Shown here one piece after another: positions 16,435 to 26,351 of a stretch of DNA of 53,838 bases. The notes beneath the pieces are model-generated. The model was not told where the DNA came from, made no database searches, and was given only the letters and a program-made list of their open reading frames with translations. Numbering within the stretch: the stretch's first letter is position 1; each line of letters begins with the position of its first letter. This stretch comes from Bacteroidota bacterium. Lineage in GTDB: Bacteria; Bacteroidota; Ignavibacteria; UBA10030; UBA8401. The position numbers were made by a program, and so were the translations under genes. The stretch covers positions 1 through 53,838 of the forward strand of contig WBUG01000017.1 in NCBI GenBank assembly GCA_008933835.1, in the 5' to 3' direction.

Positions 16435-17646
16435 TCAGCGCGATGCGCCGAGCGTGGAGCGGAAACGGTCCGTGAACTGACGCGACGGCGCCGGACGGTG
16501 ACCGCCGGAGCGCACCGCTTCGCGGAGCGCCCCCAGCCGTTCGGCGAACTCGTCCTTTTTCATGTAGTTGTCGTCGAAGATGTCCGGCGCGGCGGCGGGG
16601 GCCTCCTGCAGCCGTTCGACCATGCTCAGGAGCGCGGTCGGGTCGTATCCAGCCCGTTTCAGGTAGAGCAGCGCGAGCTTGTCCGCCTCCTTCTCATATC
16701 CGATGAGCCGCGGGGCGATGATGTTGTTGTAGGCGTTCTCGGCGTACTGTTCGAGCTCACGTTCCTCCTCCCCCATCGGCCCCGTCTCCTCTTCGAGTTC
16801 GGCGAACGCCTGTTCGGACTTCACCTTCGCCTCGCTCTTCTTCAGCTCCTTCAGTCCGTGCCGCTGCACCACGTGCGCCATCTCGTGCGCGATGACGGCC
16901 GCCAGTTCCGCTTCGGAGGTGCAGAGGGAGAGGATGCCCTTGGTGATGAAGACATAACCGCCCGGACAGGCGAATGCGCTCGCGCGGGGGTCGTTCAGGA
17001 GGTAGAACCGGAAGCCGAGGTCGTACGCTTTGGTGAACTTCGAAAGATGATTGCCGATGAGGTTGATGTAGCGTGTCGCCGCCGGGTCCTGCACGAGCCC
17101 CTTCTGCACGGCGATCTTCTGCGCGATGCCGAGACCGATGGCCTCCTCATGAAAGTAGAGGTCGAACGGCCGCTCCATGGCGGCGTACCCGCGGAGCGCC
17201 TCCGCGGCGAAACCGTTCTCGAACGATTCCATCTCCGCCGGCGAAACGGTCGGCGTCGCGTACTTGCTGATGTCCTGCGGCGGTTCCTCCGCCCCCTCCA
17301 CGTACTTCTTGCCGAAGCCCTTGACGGCGGCCGCAAGTTCCGCGCGCGAGGCGCGTGCCGACGCGGTCCCCTTCAGCATCGCGTCGTTCCGCTGACCGGC
17401 GCCGTCACGGACAGCGAACGAGTTCTCGGAGAGCCAGCCGAGGTCGTTCTGCACCGTCTTCACTTTCAGCCAGCTCCCTTTCTGGTCCATCTTGTCCACC
17501 GCCGTCGCGGAAGGGACCATCGCAAGGATCTGATAGTAGGATGCGGGGCCCTCCCGCAGATAATTGGCCGGTTGTGTCGTGGTGAGTTTCTGCGCCTGTC
17601 CGGCCGCGGTGACGGCCAGCAGCAGCAAGACGATTCGTCGTATCAT
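16435..17646 (-). CDS. M48 family metalloprotease with SH3-like domain
   Basis: 403 residues. Signal peptide about 1-18, then a bacterial SH3-like domain (about 25-80; NYLREGPASYYQILAMV, GSWLKVKT, GWLSENSF). The peptidase part (about 155-360) has HEMAH at 254-258, the third zinc ligand in GYEKEADKLALLYL and the upstream ACPGGYVFITKG typical of BepA/LoiP-like M48 enzymes. Such enzymes degrade or help fold misassembled outer-membrane proteins. The SH3 domain may bind peptidoglycan. The ATG at 17646 has AGGAG seven bases upstream; a TTG nine codons earlier lies inside the promoter-like region. It is followed by a large hairpin, then the PQQ propeller gene. Confidence 0.9.
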   Translation of the reverse strand: MIRRIVLLLLAVTAAGQAQKLTTTQPANYLREGPASYYQILAMVPSATAVDKMDQKGSWLKVKTVQNDLGWLSENSFAVRDGAGQRNDAMLKGTASARASRAELAAAVKGFGKKYVEGAEEPPQDISKYATPTVSPAEMESFENGFAAEALRGYAAMERPFDLYFHEEAIGLGIAQKIAVQKGLVQDPAATRYINLIGNHLSKFTKAYDLGFRFYLLNDPRASAFACPGGYVFITKGILSLCTSEAELAAVIAHEMAHVVQRHGLKELKKSEAKVKSEQAFAELEEETGPMGEEERELEQYAENAYNNIIAPRLIGYEKEADKLALLYLKRAGYDPTALLSMVERLQEAPAAAPDIFDDNYMKKDEFAERLGALREAVRSGGHRPAPSRQFTDRFRSTLGASR

Positions 17647-17671
17647 GTGCCCGCTCCTGGAATGGTGAGCC

Positions 17672-17677
17672 AATCTA
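17672..17677 (-). promoter_or_regulatory. Possible -10 element of the M48 gene
   Basis: AATTTACG-TAGATT on the minus strand, matching the extended -10 found upstream of 1361 and 31051. At 17-base spacing the -35 position reads AGGATT, which is poor, so this call rests on the shared -10 context. Confidence 0.3.
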
Positions 17678-17713
17678 CGTAAATTCCCCCTCTTAATCCT
17701 CTCCCGCCCGCCG

Positions 17714-19858
17714 TCATTTGCCGGTCATCACATACACACCGTCCCACTCCGCCGCGGGGGGATGCTTCCGGTACTCCTCGCACCGGCCGATGTACATGCG
17801 GGAGGCAGGGTCCCCCTCCTCCTGTTTCAGGATGGTGTTGAAGAGGGAGATGGCGTCGTTCCATTGCCGGTCCCGGTACAGCGCCAGACCGGACTCGAAG
17901 GTCTGCACCTTCTTCAGCAGCGCTTCGGTCACTTCCGACCGGCGGCAGACCACCTCGTAGATCTTGATGGGATGATGCTTTCCTTTCACCCGCATGATGT
18001 CCATCTCGCGCAGCAGGAACTCGTCCCGCACCCGGTCGTCGGCGGTGGCCTCGCTGACCATCAGCGAGGTGCCGTAGTACTTGTTCACCCCCTCCAGACG
18101 CGAGGCGAGGTTCACCGTGTCGCCGATGACGGTGTACTCCTTCTTCGTGCGTCCGCCGATGTACCCGACGACCATCGTTCCGGTGTTGATGCCGATGCGG
18201 GTGGAGAAGACCGGTTCGCCCCGTTCGCGCGCCGCCGCGGTCATCGCCCGCACCGTCTGCGAGAACTCGTACGCCGCCCGCACCGCACGCACGCGATGGT
18301 CCGGGTTCTTCAGCGGGATGCCGAACTGCACCATCACCGCGTCACCGATGAACTTGTCGATGGTCCCCTCGTGCTTGAAGAAGATGTCGCTCGCGGTGGA
18401 GAAATAATTGTTGAGGAACTCGACGAGCTCCTTCGGCTTCTTGGACTCCGAAATGGTGGTGAATCCCTCGATGTCCGAGAACATGATGGAGGCCTCGACC
18501 TCCTCCCCGCCCAGTTCCACCTTCTCGGGATTCGCGCTCAGCTGACGCACCACGGTCGGGTTCACGAACTGACCGAAGATGCGCTGGATCTGCCGCTTGC
18601 TCCTCCCTTCGGTCGCAAAGTTCCACGCGGTGGCGGCCACGTAGGCGAGCAGCGCGGACGCGGCCGGGAAGACCGCTTTGAGCCAGACAAGTTCCCGGAC
18701 GAAAAGCTGGTTGGAGACCACGAGGAAGAGCGCGACGGCTGCGACCATGCCGAGCGTACTGGAGAGGATGTTCTCGAAGCGGGCGGACATCACGGAGACG
18801 GCCGCCGCCAGCAGCAGACCGATGAGCACCAGCACCGCGGCCGGCACTTCGCGGATGATGTGTCCCTGCCGCAGATTGCTGAGCACGGTCGCATGGATCT
18901 CCACCCCGGGGTACGGTTCGAGGTACGTGAAGGGGGTCGGACGCAGGTCGAGCAGTCCCGGCGCGTTGGAGCCGATGAGGACGGTCATTCCGCGGAACGC
19001 GTCGGGGGAGATGTCCGGCGTCATGCCCTGCAGGTCCTTCATCGCGGAGAGGATGAGCGCATGGATGGAATAGTACCGGAAGACCCCGTCCGGACCGCCC
19101 CGCCCGTACCAGTACACGAGGTGCGGCGATGAGACCGCGTCGGGAAGCGGCGCCCTCTGTCCGGCGGTCCGTTCGTACACTTCGAACCCGAGCGTGCGGA
19201 GCGGAACACCGTTCAGTTCATACACGAGCGGCACCCGCCGGCAGACGCCGTCCTCGTCCGGCAGTACGTTCACGACGCCGATCCCCTTCGCGCCGTCCTG
19301 GAACGGGATGAGCGGAGCATACGTCTTGTCGAACCGCACCGATTCGGTCACACGGACGGAAGAGACGGCGCCGGTACGGAACAGCAGCGAATCGCCCGGC
19401 TGATCCTCCTCCGTCTGCGACGTGAGCTGCGCCGAGAGGAAGACGTTCCCCGCGTTCCGGATGGCGGCGGCGAAGAGACTGTCGTTCTCCACCCCGCTGG
19501 AGGTGACCCGGTCCACGTCCGGTTCGTTGAAATGGAAATCGAACACCACCGCTTCCGCCCCCGCCCGGGCAAGGAAATCCGTGGTGAGCGCGTAGAAGTC
19601 GCGCGGCCATGGCCAGCTGATGCGGCCGTTGTTCTTGAAATACTGCAGACTGTTCTGGTCGATGGTGACGATGACCACCGAACTGTCCGGCGTGCGCGTT
19701 CCCTGCGCGAAACGGAACTGGATGTCCAGCGCGTTCATCTCCACCCGTTGTCCCACCGGCGTCAACGCCACTCCCCAGGCCAGGAGTACGCCGATCACGG
19801 CGGAGAGGACGATCCGGATGTTCCGCGCAAAAAGAAGCTTCTTCAGCGATTCAGGCAT
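17714..19858 (-). CDS. CHASE2-domain adenylate/guanylate cyclase
   Basis: 714 residues. One N-terminal membrane helix, a CHASE2 sensor domain in the periplasm (about 45-345; VVIVTIDQNSLQYF, WPWPRDFYALT, GMTVLIGSNAPGL), three membrane helices (about 350-425), then a class III cyclase domain (about 460-640). Metal-binding Asp residues are in MFSDIEGFTTIS and IGDAVMVQFG; YTVIGDTVNLASRLEG holds the purine-specificity Asp and the catalytic Asn and Arg. The tail has a TPR-like unit (YRDRQWNDAISLFNTIL) ending EWDGVYVMTGK. It should make cAMP (or cGMP) in response to an unknown external signal. It is divergent to the PDZ gene at 20082. The ribosome binding site is weak. Confidence 0.93.
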   Translation of the reverse strand: MPESLKKLLFARNIRIVLSAVIGVLLAWGVALTPVGQRVEMNALDIQFRFAQGTRTPDSSVVIVTIDQNSLQYFKNNGRISWPWPRDFYALTTDFLARAGAEAVVFDFHFNEPDVDRVTSSGVENDSLFAAAIRNAGNVFLSAQLTSQTEEDQPGDSLLFRTGAVSSVRVTESVRFDKTYAPLIPFQDGAKGIGVVNVLPDEDGVCRRVPLVYELNGVPLRTLGFEVYERTAGQRAPLPDAVSSPHLVYWYGRGGPDGVFRYYSIHALILSAMKDLQGMTPDISPDAFRGMTVLIGSNAPGLLDLRPTPFTYLEPYPGVEIHATVLSNLRQGHIIREVPAAVLVLIGLLLAAAVSVMSARFENILSSTLGMVAAVALFLVVSNQLFVRELVWLKAVFPAASALLAYVAATAWNFATEGRSKRQIQRIFGQFVNPTVVRQLSANPEKVELGGEEVEASIMFSDIEGFTTISESKKPKELVEFLNNYFSTASDIFFKHEGTIDKFIGDAVMVQFGIPLKNPDHRVRAVRAAYEFSQTVRAMTAAARERGEPVFSTRIGINTGTMVVGYIGGRTKKEYTVIGDTVNLASRLEGVNKYYGTSLMVSEATADDRVRDEFLLREMDIMRVKGKHHPIKIYEVVCRRSEVTEALLKKVQTFESGLALYRDRQWNDAISLFNTILKQEEGDPASRMYIGRCEEYRKHPPAAEWDGVYVMTGK

Positions 19859-20081
19859 GGCGTTCAGACTGGTGATGGTGTCCGGACTACGGACCGGAAC
19901 GGGACTCGCACAGCACGAAAGAAGCGAAAATTGCGGTGAAATTCAATGTGAAAAAAGGCCCGCCTCCGTTCGACAATCGTCAAGGAAATCACCGGAGCAC
20001 CGGCTTCCGGGAACACGGGTGCGGCGACGTCGTCTAACCTGCAAAGACCCCGGAACGGAAACCACCACGAAAGGAACGACG

Positions 20082-20990
20082 ATGAGAACTCGCATACTGC
20101 TCGCCGCCGGAGCGCTGCTGCTGCTCACCGCGGCGCTTCATGCCGAAGACGAACCGCGCATGAAACGGACGCCGGCGCGGAACCAGGGATGGTTCGGTGT
20201 CTCCATCACGGATGTCACTCCCAAGTTCGCGAGGGAGAAACAGTTAAAAGTGAAAGAGGGGGCGTTCGTGGACGAGGTCGTGGATGAGAGCCCCGCCGAT
20301 TCGGCCGGCATCAAGGAGGGGGATGTCATCACGGAGTTCAACGGCAAGCGCATCGAGCTCGCCGAAGACCTGACGGAGGCGGTCCGCGGCACGAGACCAT
20401 GGAGCAAGGTGACGGTGAAGGTGAACCGTGCCGGCGAGAGCAAGAGCATCGCCGCGACAGTGGGACGGAACCGGACCCGGACACCCCTCGCTTTCTCCTT
20501 CCCGCACGGCGAGGCGATGGCGTTCGCCTTCTCCGGATCGACGGAAGGGATGGAACTGATGAACCTGAACCGGCAGCTGGCGGAATACTTCGACGCGCCC
20601 GGCGGGCAAGGGGTTCTGGTGAAGGACGTGAAGAAGAAGAGCAACGCCGAGAAGGCGGGATTGAAGGCCGGCGACGTGATCCTGACCGTGGCGAAGGAAG
20701 CGGTCGCCGATGCCGGTGAAGTCCGCGAAGCGCTGCGCGATGCGGAGGAGGGGGACAAGGTGGCGGTGGAGGTGCTCCGCAAAGGGAAGAAGGTCGCACT
20801 CTCTCTGGAAGTGTCGGCGCCGGACGAGATGTTCTTCGGCGACCGGGACCATTACCGCATCCGCGTGCTGCCGGAACTGGAACGGCTGCAGGAGCGCCAG
20901 AAAGAGCTGCAATGGAAGATGAAGGAACTGCCGGAACAGCGCCGGAAGATCGAACGCCTCCGTATCGAGGAAAAGGAAGCCGAGATCTGA
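20082..20990 (+). CDS. Exported protein with two PDZ domains
   Basis: 302 residues starting at an ATG with AAGGA six bases upstream; the signal peptide is MRTRILLAAGALLLLTAALHA. Two PDZ domains follow: about 38-130 (GWFGVSITDVTPKFA, then DEVVDESPADSAGIKEGDVI) and about 165-250 (GQGVLVKDVKKKSNAEKAGL, then AGDVILTVAKEAV). There is no trypsin-like domain, so it is not a DegP-type protease; it may be a periplasmic adaptor or regulator. The tail (about 265-302) is a charged coiled coil of Glu, Lys, Arg and Gln. One of two plus-strand genes here. A strong terminator begins 20 bases after the stop. Confidence 0.85.
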   Translation: MRTRILLAAGALLLLTAALHAEDEPRMKRTPARNQGWFGVSITDVTPKFAREKQLKVKEGAFVDEVVDESPADSAGIKEGDVITEFNGKRIELAEDLTEAVRGTRPWSKVTVKVNRAGESKSIAATVGRNRTRTPLAFSFPHGEAMAFAFSGSTEGMELMNLNRQLAEYFDAPGGQGVLVKDVKKKSNAEKAGLKAGDVILTVAKEAVADAGEVREALRDAEEGDKVAVEVLRKGKKVALSLEVSAPDEMFFGDRDHYRIRVLPELERLQERQKELQWKMKELPEQRRKIERLRIEEKEAEI

Positions 20991-21009
20991 CCGCCGCGCG
21001 GCAGCGACA

Positions 21010-21049
21010 GGATCCCGCAGTGTGGGGCTGCGGGGTCCTTTTTTATTTT
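21010..21049 (+). terminator. Intrinsic terminator of the PDZ gene
   Basis: GGATCCCGCAG (21010-21020) pairs with CTGCGGGGTCC (21028-21038) with one G-T pair, then TTTTTTATTTT. The stop codon of the converging minus-strand gene (21043-21045) lies inside this T-tract. Confidence 0.9.
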
Positions 21050-21876
21050 AAAGGGGAACGGACGAACGATGCGACGAGACTCCGATACGCCCCCTCCCCC
21101 ATCCGCTCCATCACCTGATTGTGGTCCGCCGACGGCACCACGACGAGCCGCTTCGGATCGTTCGCCTTCTCGAACAGCACCCGTCCGTTGTTCTCGAAAT
21201 CGACGAACGAATCGGCCGCGCCGTGCATGATGAGCACCGGGGCATGGACGGAACCGATCTTCCCTTCATTGTCATAGGCGCCGTCCATGAAGTAGGACGA
21301 CGGCAGGTCCGCCAGTACCGCGCTCTCGACGAGCCGGCTCGCGGAGGCGAACGGCGCCTCAAGAATGAGCGCCCGGGGTGTGAACACCCTCGCGGCAAGA
21401 TGCGTCGCCGGCGCACCGCCGAGCGAGAAACCGTACACCGCGATGGACGAATCGGCGATGCCTCGCGACGCGAGATACGCGTGGGCCGCTGCCGCGTCGG
21501 AATATATCCCCTCCTCGCTCGGCTCCCCTTCGCTCATCCCGTATCCCTGGTAGTCGTACACGAAGACGCTCAGTCCCATCGTATAGAAGTACTCCACCCG
21601 CGGCCAGTAGAACTGCAGATGATCGCGGTTACCGTGGTTGTACAGCACGACATTGGTTTCGGAGGAGTCGGGATGCTTCACGAAGAAGCCGTGGATGGTC
21701 CTCCCCTGCGACGTCATCATCACATGGGTCCGCTGTGCGGCGGGGATGACGCCGGTCGGCAGCTCGTACGACGTGAGGGTGTCCTGATTGTGCAGCGAGC
21801 TCTCGAGGTCGAAGCAGCCGGACGCAGCGAACGTCATCAGCAGCAAGGGAACGGCGTATCGGAGCGGCCGGTTCAT
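21043..21876 (-). CDS. Alpha/beta-hydrolase lipoprotein
   Basis: 277 residues. The lipobox FAASGC at about residues 16-21 marks a lipid-anchored protein. The hydrolase core shows VVLYNHGNRDH (oxyanion region), FVYDYQGYGMSEG, the nucleophile Ser in YGFSLGGAP, the Asp in HGAADSFVDF and the His in SADHNQV. This is the Bem46/FrsA-like branch of unspecified serine hydrolases. The substrate is unknown. Its start codon overlaps the stop of the upstream lipoprotein gene by four bases (ATGA), so translation is coupled, and both proteins begin with Asn-Arg-Pro-Leu after the start. It converges on the PDZ gene. Confidence 0.87.
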   Translation of the reverse strand: MNRPLRYAVPLLLMTFAASGCFDLESSLHNQDTLTSYELPTGVIPAAQRTHVMMTSQGRTIHGFFVKHPDSSETNVVLYNHGNRDHLQFYWPRVEYFYTMGLSVFVYDYQGYGMSEGEPSEEGIYSDAAAAHAYLASRGIADSSIAVYGFSLGGAPATHLAARVFTPRALILEAPFASASRLVESAVLADLPSSYFMDGAYDNEGKIGSVHAPVLIMHGAADSFVDFENNGRVLFEKANDPKRLVVVPSADHNQVMERMGEGAYRSLVASFVRSPLK

Positions 21877-22529
21877 GGCATCTCCATGTCGACACTTAAG
21901 AAAAGTCCGAGACCGCCATGTCCGCCGACGGAGGTGGCACCTTCGAAGATGCCGTGCCGTGTCTCTTTGTTCGCGCCGAGCCATTTCACTTCGGTCTGGG
22001 CCGTGACCGACGCGGAGAGCGGGAACCGGAATCCGGCGAAGGGGGAAATGATGTAATAGAACCGGTGGAGCTGGAACAGGTTGTCCGCTCCGAGAAAGAA
22101 GGCCGACCGTTCACCCGTCGCCGACCGCGCCGCAAGGGTCACCGCCGGAAAGAAGCGCGGTTCCTTCCCGCCGCGTCCGACGTCCCAGAAGAAGTACCCG
22201 CGTCCGTTCACCGAAACGGAAGGGACGGCCCCCTCCCCCGTGACGATGTCCGTCACGACACCGGCGTCCAGTCCCGCGTTCTTGAACAGCGCTGCGGTCA
22301 CATGCACGTTGCCGTACACCGATACATCCTCGGTCACTCCGTGCACGGCGCCGAGGGTGACGTACGGCGCCGGAATGGCGAGACCGTCCAGCGGAATGAC
22401 CGGACCGCCGAGAGAAGAGAGCAGCACCGTCTCGCCTCCGCGGACCGGCGCGACAGGCTGCGTGGCGCTGCAGCCTCCCGCCGCGGCGAGCGCGGCGACG
22501 AGGATGACGGTATGGAGCGGACGGTTCAC
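21873..22529 (-). CDS. Lipoprotein of unknown function
   Basis: 218 residues from a GTG at 22529; the N-terminus has the lipobox AAAGGC at about residue 20. The rest is beta-rich with Gly-Ala segments: IPAPYVTLGAVHGVTEDVSV, then HVTAALFKNAGLDAGVVTDI, and FAGFRFPLSASVTAQTEVKW near the end. This resembles the lipid-anchored beta-barrel-like proteins common in this kind of genome, possibly an outer-membrane-associated barrel. I do not recognise a named family. Frames reading further upstream overlap the thioesterase gene on the same strand, so the GTG was chosen. Its end overlaps the hydrolase start by four bases. Confidence 0.65.
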   Translation of the reverse strand: MNRPLHTVILVAALAAAGGCSATQPVAPVRGGETVLLSSLGGPVIPLDGLAIPAPYVTLGAVHGVTEDVSVYGNVHVTAALFKNAGLDAGVVTDIVTGEGAVPSVSVNGRGYFFWDVGRGGKEPRFFPAVTLAARSATGERSAFFLGADNLFQLHRFYYIISPFAGFRFPLSASVTAQTEVKWLGANKETRHGIFEGATSVGGHGGLGLFLSVDMEMP

Positions 22530-22543
22530 GGTACCGGAGGATG

Positions 22544-22966
22544 TCAGCCGAAGAGTTTCCGGAACGGTTCCGGAACGGGTGCGAGCTTTCGTTGCGCGTA
22601 ATCGAAGAAGGCGATGCCGGTCTTGACGTGGGCGACGTCGCGGCCGCTCTCGCGCTCGCGGACGCGGTAGTAGAGGTCGCAGCCGAGCGTGGTGAGGTCG
22701 CGCACGGAGAGCTGCACGCGGAGCGATTCGCCGTAGAACGCCTCGGATTTGTACACCACGGCGGCGTCGGTCATGATGATGCCGACCCCCTCCACGTTGA
22801 ACTCGGTCCACTGGTGTTCCATCAGCCAGCGGACGCGCGTCTCGTGGACCAGGGCGAGCACCGCGTCGTTGCCGAGGTGTCCGCCGTAATTGATGTCCGT
22901 GATGCGCACCGGCAGTTCAGCGGTGAACACGAAATCATCCGGCATATCGAGCTTGATGCGGGGCAT
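22544..22966 (-). CDS. Acyl-CoA thioesterase, hotdog fold (4HBT family)
   Basis: 140 residues, the usual length for a single-hotdog YbgC/FadM-type thioesterase. The family pattern is visible: ELPVRITDINYGGHLGNDAV at the N-terminus (the D-x-N-x-GH-x-N form of the active-site region), a long hotdog helix, ADAAVVYKSEAFYGESLRVQ and TGIAFFDYAQRKLAPVP at the end. It should release CoA from acyl-CoA substrates in the cytoplasm; chain length cannot be told. It lies nine bases behind carB and 15 bases before a lipoprotein gene, so it is probably transcribed with carB. Confidence 0.88.
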   Translation of the reverse strand: MPRIKLDMPDDFVFTAELPVRITDINYGGHLGNDAVLALVHETRVRWLMEHQWTEFNVEGVGIIMTDAAVVYKSEAFYGESLRVQLSVRDLTTLGCDLYYRVRERESGRDVAHVKTGIAFFDYAQRKLAPVPEPFRKLFG

Positions 22967-22974
22967 GGCGCCGG

Positions 22975-25900
22975 TCAGGCCTTGTGGAATTCCTGGATGG
23001 AATGGACGGTCATCTCGCGCTCCTTGATGCGTTCGATCCCCTTCACGGCGGTGGCCGCGGCGCTCAGGGTGGTGATGAAGGCGATCTTCTGCTGGATGGC
23101 GGCCCAGCCGATGGCATATTCATCGTAGCGAGATTCCTCGCCGAGCGGCGTGTTGATGACCATCTGCACCTCGCCGTTCTTGATGGCGTCCACGATGTTC
23201 GGGCGGCCTTCGTTCACCTTGAAGATGGGCTCCGCCGGTATGCCGTTGTCCTTCAGGAACCGGGCCGTCCCTTCAGTGCCGATGACGCGGAAGCCGAGCT
23301 GCACATAGTCGCGCACGATACGGAGGGTCTCTTCGGTCTTATCGTTGTTGTTGACGCTGATGAAGATGGTCCCCTCTTTCGGCAACGGATTGCCGGCGGC
23401 GAGCTGCGCCTTGGCGACCGAGGCGCCGAACGAGCGGGAGATGCCCATCACCTCGCCGGTGGAGCGCATCTCCGGACCGAGGAACATCGTGACCTTGGGG
23501 AACTTGTTGAAGGGAAAGACCGATTCTTTGGTCGAGATGTGCTTCACGCGCCGGAAGTCGAAGTCCAGCACGCCGAGCTCCTTCAGCGTCCGTCCGGCCA
23601 TCACCTTGGCGGCGATCTTCGCCAGCGGAAGCCCGGTCGCCTTGCTGACGAACGGGACGGTGCGCGACGCGCGGGGGTTCACTTCCAGCACATAGACGAC
23701 GTCGTCCTTCATCGCGTACTGAACATTGAGGAGACCCACCACGTTCAGGGCGCGGGCCAGTTTCTTCGTCGTCTCCATGATCTCCCGTAGCCGTTCTTCA
23801 CGGAGCATGAAGGGGGGCAGGACGCTGGAACTGTCCCCGGAATGGATCCCCGCTTCCTCCACATGTTCCATCACGCCGCCGATGACCACGTCCGTGCCGT
23901 CCGCGATGGCGTCCACGTCGAACTCGAACGCGTCCTCCAGGAAAACGTCGATGAGGATGGGCTTCTCCGGCGACACGTCCACCGCCATCCGCATATATTC
24001 CTTCAGCGAGTCGGTGTTGTAGCAGATCTGCATCGCGCGTCCGCCGAGCACGTACGAGGGACGCACCAGCACCGGATAGCCGATGCGTTCGGCGACGATG
24101 ACCGCCTCCGCGACGGAGGTGGCGGTCCCGTACGCGGGATGCTTGATGCCGTGGGTCCGCAGCAGGTCGCCGAACCGCTGCCGGTCCTCGGCCAGGTCGA
24201 TCCCTTCGGTACTGGTGCCGAGGATGCGCACACCGTTCGCCTCCAGCGCCTTCGCGATCTTGAGCGGCGTCTGGCCGCCGAAACTGACGATGATGCCCTC
24301 CGGACGCTCCAGTTCGCAGATGTTCAGCACGTCCTCCACCGTGAGCGGTTCGAAGTACAGTTTGTCCGTGGTGTCGTAGTCGGTCGAGACGGTCTCGGGG
24401 TTGCAATTGATCATGATGGTCTCGTACCCCTCCTGCCGCAGCGCCATCACGCCGTGCACGCAGCAGTAGTCGAACTCGATCCCCTGACCGATGCGGTTGG
24501 GTCCGCCCCCCAGGATGATGACCTTCCGCTTCCCGGAGTCCGTCGATTCGTTCTCCCGGTCGTAGGTGGAATAGTGGTACGGCGTGTGCGACTCGAACTC
24601 GGCCGCGCACGTGTCCACCATCTTATAGACGGGGAGCACGCCGAGCCCTTTTCGTGCGGCGCGGACGCTCATCTCGTCGCTCTTCGTGAGGAACGCGAGC
24701 TGCCGGTCCGAGAACCCGTACGCTTTCGCCTTCCGCATCTCGTCCGCCGTGAGCGACGCGAGCGTTCGCCCTTTGAGGGAGCGTTCCATCTCCACGATCT
24801 GGCGGATGTTGAAGAGGAACCACGGGTCCACCTTCGTCAGGTCGTGCACGTCGTCGATGGAGAGACCGAGCTGAAAGGCGTACCGCAGGTAGAAGATGTT
24901 GTCCGCCTTCGGTCTCCGCAGCCGGTCCTTCACCTTCCGCACCCACTCCATCCGCTCCTTCGGGTCGAGGGCGTCCGCATCGAACAGGTCCTTGCCGTCC
25001 GCCCCCAGTCCGGCGCGTCCCTGCTCCAGCGAACGGAGCGCCTTCTGCAGCGCCTCCTTGAAGGTGCGGCCGAACGACATCGCTTCGCCGACGGACTTCA
25101 TCTGCACGCCGAGGGAGTCGTCCACCCCCTTGAACTTCTCGAAGTCCCACCGCGGTATCTTCACCACAGTGTAGTCGATGGTCGGTTCGAACGAGGCGGG
25201 GGTCAGCTTGGTGATGTCGTTGGGGATCTCGTCGAGCGAGTAGCCGACGGCGAGCTTGGCGGCGATCTTGGCGATGGGGAAACCGGTCGCCTTGGAGGCG
25301 AGGGCGGAGCTGCGCGAGACGCGCGGGTTCATTTCGATGACGTACATGCGGCCGTTCTGCGGGTTCATCGCGAACTGCACGTTGGAGCCACCGGTGTCCA
25401 CGCCGATGGCGCGCATCACCTTCAGCGCGGCGTCGCGCATGTACTGGTACTCCTTGTCCGTGAGGGTCTGCGCCGGCGCCACGGTGATGGAGTCGCCGGT
25501 GTGCACCCCCATCGGGTCGAAGTTCTCGATGGAGCAGATGATGACGACGTTGTCCTTCGTATCGCGCATCACCTCCAGTTCGTACTCCTTCCAGCCGAGC
25601 ACCGACTCCTCCACCAGCACTTCGTGCACCGGACTGTTCAGCAGACCGAGCTCCACGATCTCGCGGAACTCCTCGATATTGTACGCGATCCCCCCTCCTG
25701 TCCCTCCCATCGTGAACGACGGACGGATGATGATGGGGAACCGGCCGATGCCGTTGGCCACCTTCACCGCTTCGTCCACGGTGTAGACGAACCCGCCGCG
25801 GGGCATCTCCAGTCCGATCTCCGTCATCGCCTTCTTGAAGAGCTGCCGGTCCTCCGCCTTCTTGATCGCCTTCAGGTTGGCGCCGATGAGCTCCACGTTG

Positions 25901-26232
25901 TACCTCTCCAGCACGCCCCGCTCCGCCAGCGCCACGGCCGTATTGAGCGCCGTCTGTCCCCCCATCGTCGGCAGCAGCGCGTCCGGCCGTTCCTTCGCGA
26001 TGATCTTCTCGACGAAGTCCGGCGTGATGGGCTCGATGTACGTCGCATCGGCCATCTCCGGGTCGGTCATGATGGTCGCCGGATTGCTGTTGATGAGGAT
26101 GATGCGGTAGCCCTCTTCGCGCAGCACCTTGCACGCCTGCGTGCCGGAGTAGTCGAACTCGCACGCCTGGCCGATGATGATGGGGCCGCTGCCGATGATG
26201 AGGATGGACTTGATGTCGGTACGTTTTGGCAC
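22975..26232 (-). CDS. carB: Carbamoyl-phosphate synthase large subunit
   Basis: 1085 residues, full length for CarB, which makes carbamoyl phosphate from bicarbonate, ammonia (delivered by CarA) and two ATP for pyrimidine and arginine synthesis. The two homologous halves are clear: [19 protein letters not shown] at the start and [19 protein letters not shown] around residue 560, each with an ATP-grasp domain ([16 protein letters not shown] and [16 protein letters not shown]). The C-terminal MGS-like allosteric domain (about 945-1085; [14 protein letters not shown]) binds UMP or ornithine in relatives. The start is a GTG. No carA is in the window. A promoter-like sequence and a terminator-like hairpin lie upstream. 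Confidence 0.98.
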   Translation of the reverse strand: MPKRTDIKSILIIGSGPIIIGQACEFDYSGTQACKVLREEGYRIILINSNPATIMTDPEMADATYIEPITPDFVEKIIAKERPDALLPTMGGQTALNTAVALAERGVLERYNVELIGANLKAIKKAEDRQLFKKAMTEIGLEMPRGGFVYTVDEAVKVANGIGRFPIIIRPSFTMGGTGGGIAYNIEEFREIVELGLLNSPVHEVLVEESVLGWKEYELEVMRDTKDNVVIICSIENFDPMGVHTGDSITVAPAQTLTDKEYQYMRDAALKVMRAIGVDTGGSNVQFAMNPQNGRMYVIEMNPRVSRSSALASKATGFPIAKIAAKLAVGYSLDEIPNDITKLTPASFEPTIDYTVVKIPRWDFEKFKGVDDSLGVQMKSVGEAMSFGRTFKEALQKALRSLEQGRAGLGADGKDLFDADALDPKERMEWVRKVKDRLRRPKADNIFYLRYAFQLGLSIDDVHDLTKVDPWFLFNIRQIVEMERSLKGRTLASLTADEMRKAKAYGFSDRQLAFLTKSDEMSVRAARKGLGVLPVYKMVDTCAAEFESHTPYHYSTYDRENESTDSGKRKVIILGGGPNRIGQGIEFDYCCVHGVMALRQEGYETIMINCNPETVSTDYDTTDKLYFEPLTVEDVLNICELERPEGIIVSFGGQTPLKIAKALEANGVRILGTSTEGIDLAEDRQRFGDLLRTHGIKHPAYGTATSVAEAVIVAERIGYPVLVRPSYVLGGRAMQICYNTDSLKEYMRMAVDVSPEKPILIDVFLEDAFEFDVDAIADGTDVVIGGVMEHVEEAGIHSGDSSSVLPPFMLREERLREIMETTKKLARALNVVGLLNVQYAMKDDVVYVLEVNPRASRTVPFVSKATGLPLAKIAAKVMAGRTLKELGVLDFDFRRVKHISTKESVFPFNKFPKVTMFLGPEMRSTGEVMGISRSFGASVAKAQLAAGNPLPKEGTIFISVNNNDKTEETLRIVRDYVQLGFRVIGTEGTARFLKDNGIPAEPIFKVNEGRPNIVDAIKNGEVQMVINTPLGEESRYDEYAIGWAAIQQKIAFITTLSAAATAVKGIERIKEREMTVHSIQEFHKA

Positions 26233-26265
26233 GGGGGTCCGGGTTTGTGGTTGCCCTTACAGAGA

Positions 26266-26300
26266 AAAACCTCCGCGGGAGGTCTCCCCCGGGAGGTTTT
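26266..26300 (-). terminator. Intrinsic terminator-like hairpin between cstA and carB
   Basis: On the minus strand AAAACCTCC pairs with GGAGGTTTT (9 bp, plus an inner CGGG/CCCG), followed by TCTC after the T-run. It can end the cstA transcript, whose stop is at 26352. It also lies downstream of the predicted carB promoter, so it sits in the carB leader. Confidence 0.8.
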
Positions 26301-26316
26301 GCGTTCGTGTGACACC

Positions 26317-26345
26317 AGTATACGAAATTTTCCATTGCCTCACAA
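26317..26345 (-). promoter_or_regulatory. Sigma70-like promoter of carB
   Basis: TTGTGA (26340-26345), 17-base spacer, TATACT (26317-26322), with TTTCG directly before the -10. The start point would be near 26310, giving a leader of nearly 80 bases to the GTG. Confidence 0.5.
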
Positions 26346-26351
26346 CGGCGG

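Noticed and set aside
11341-16480. Several plus-strand open frames of 490-735 codons opposite the envelope genes
   Set aside because: They are antisense to the LPP20-like, MltC-like and PQQ genes, which have signal peptides and family motifs.
20991-21042. A second terminator for the minus-strand hydrolase in the same hairpin
   Set aside because: On the minus strand the stem is not followed by a T-tract, so only plus-strand termination is supported.
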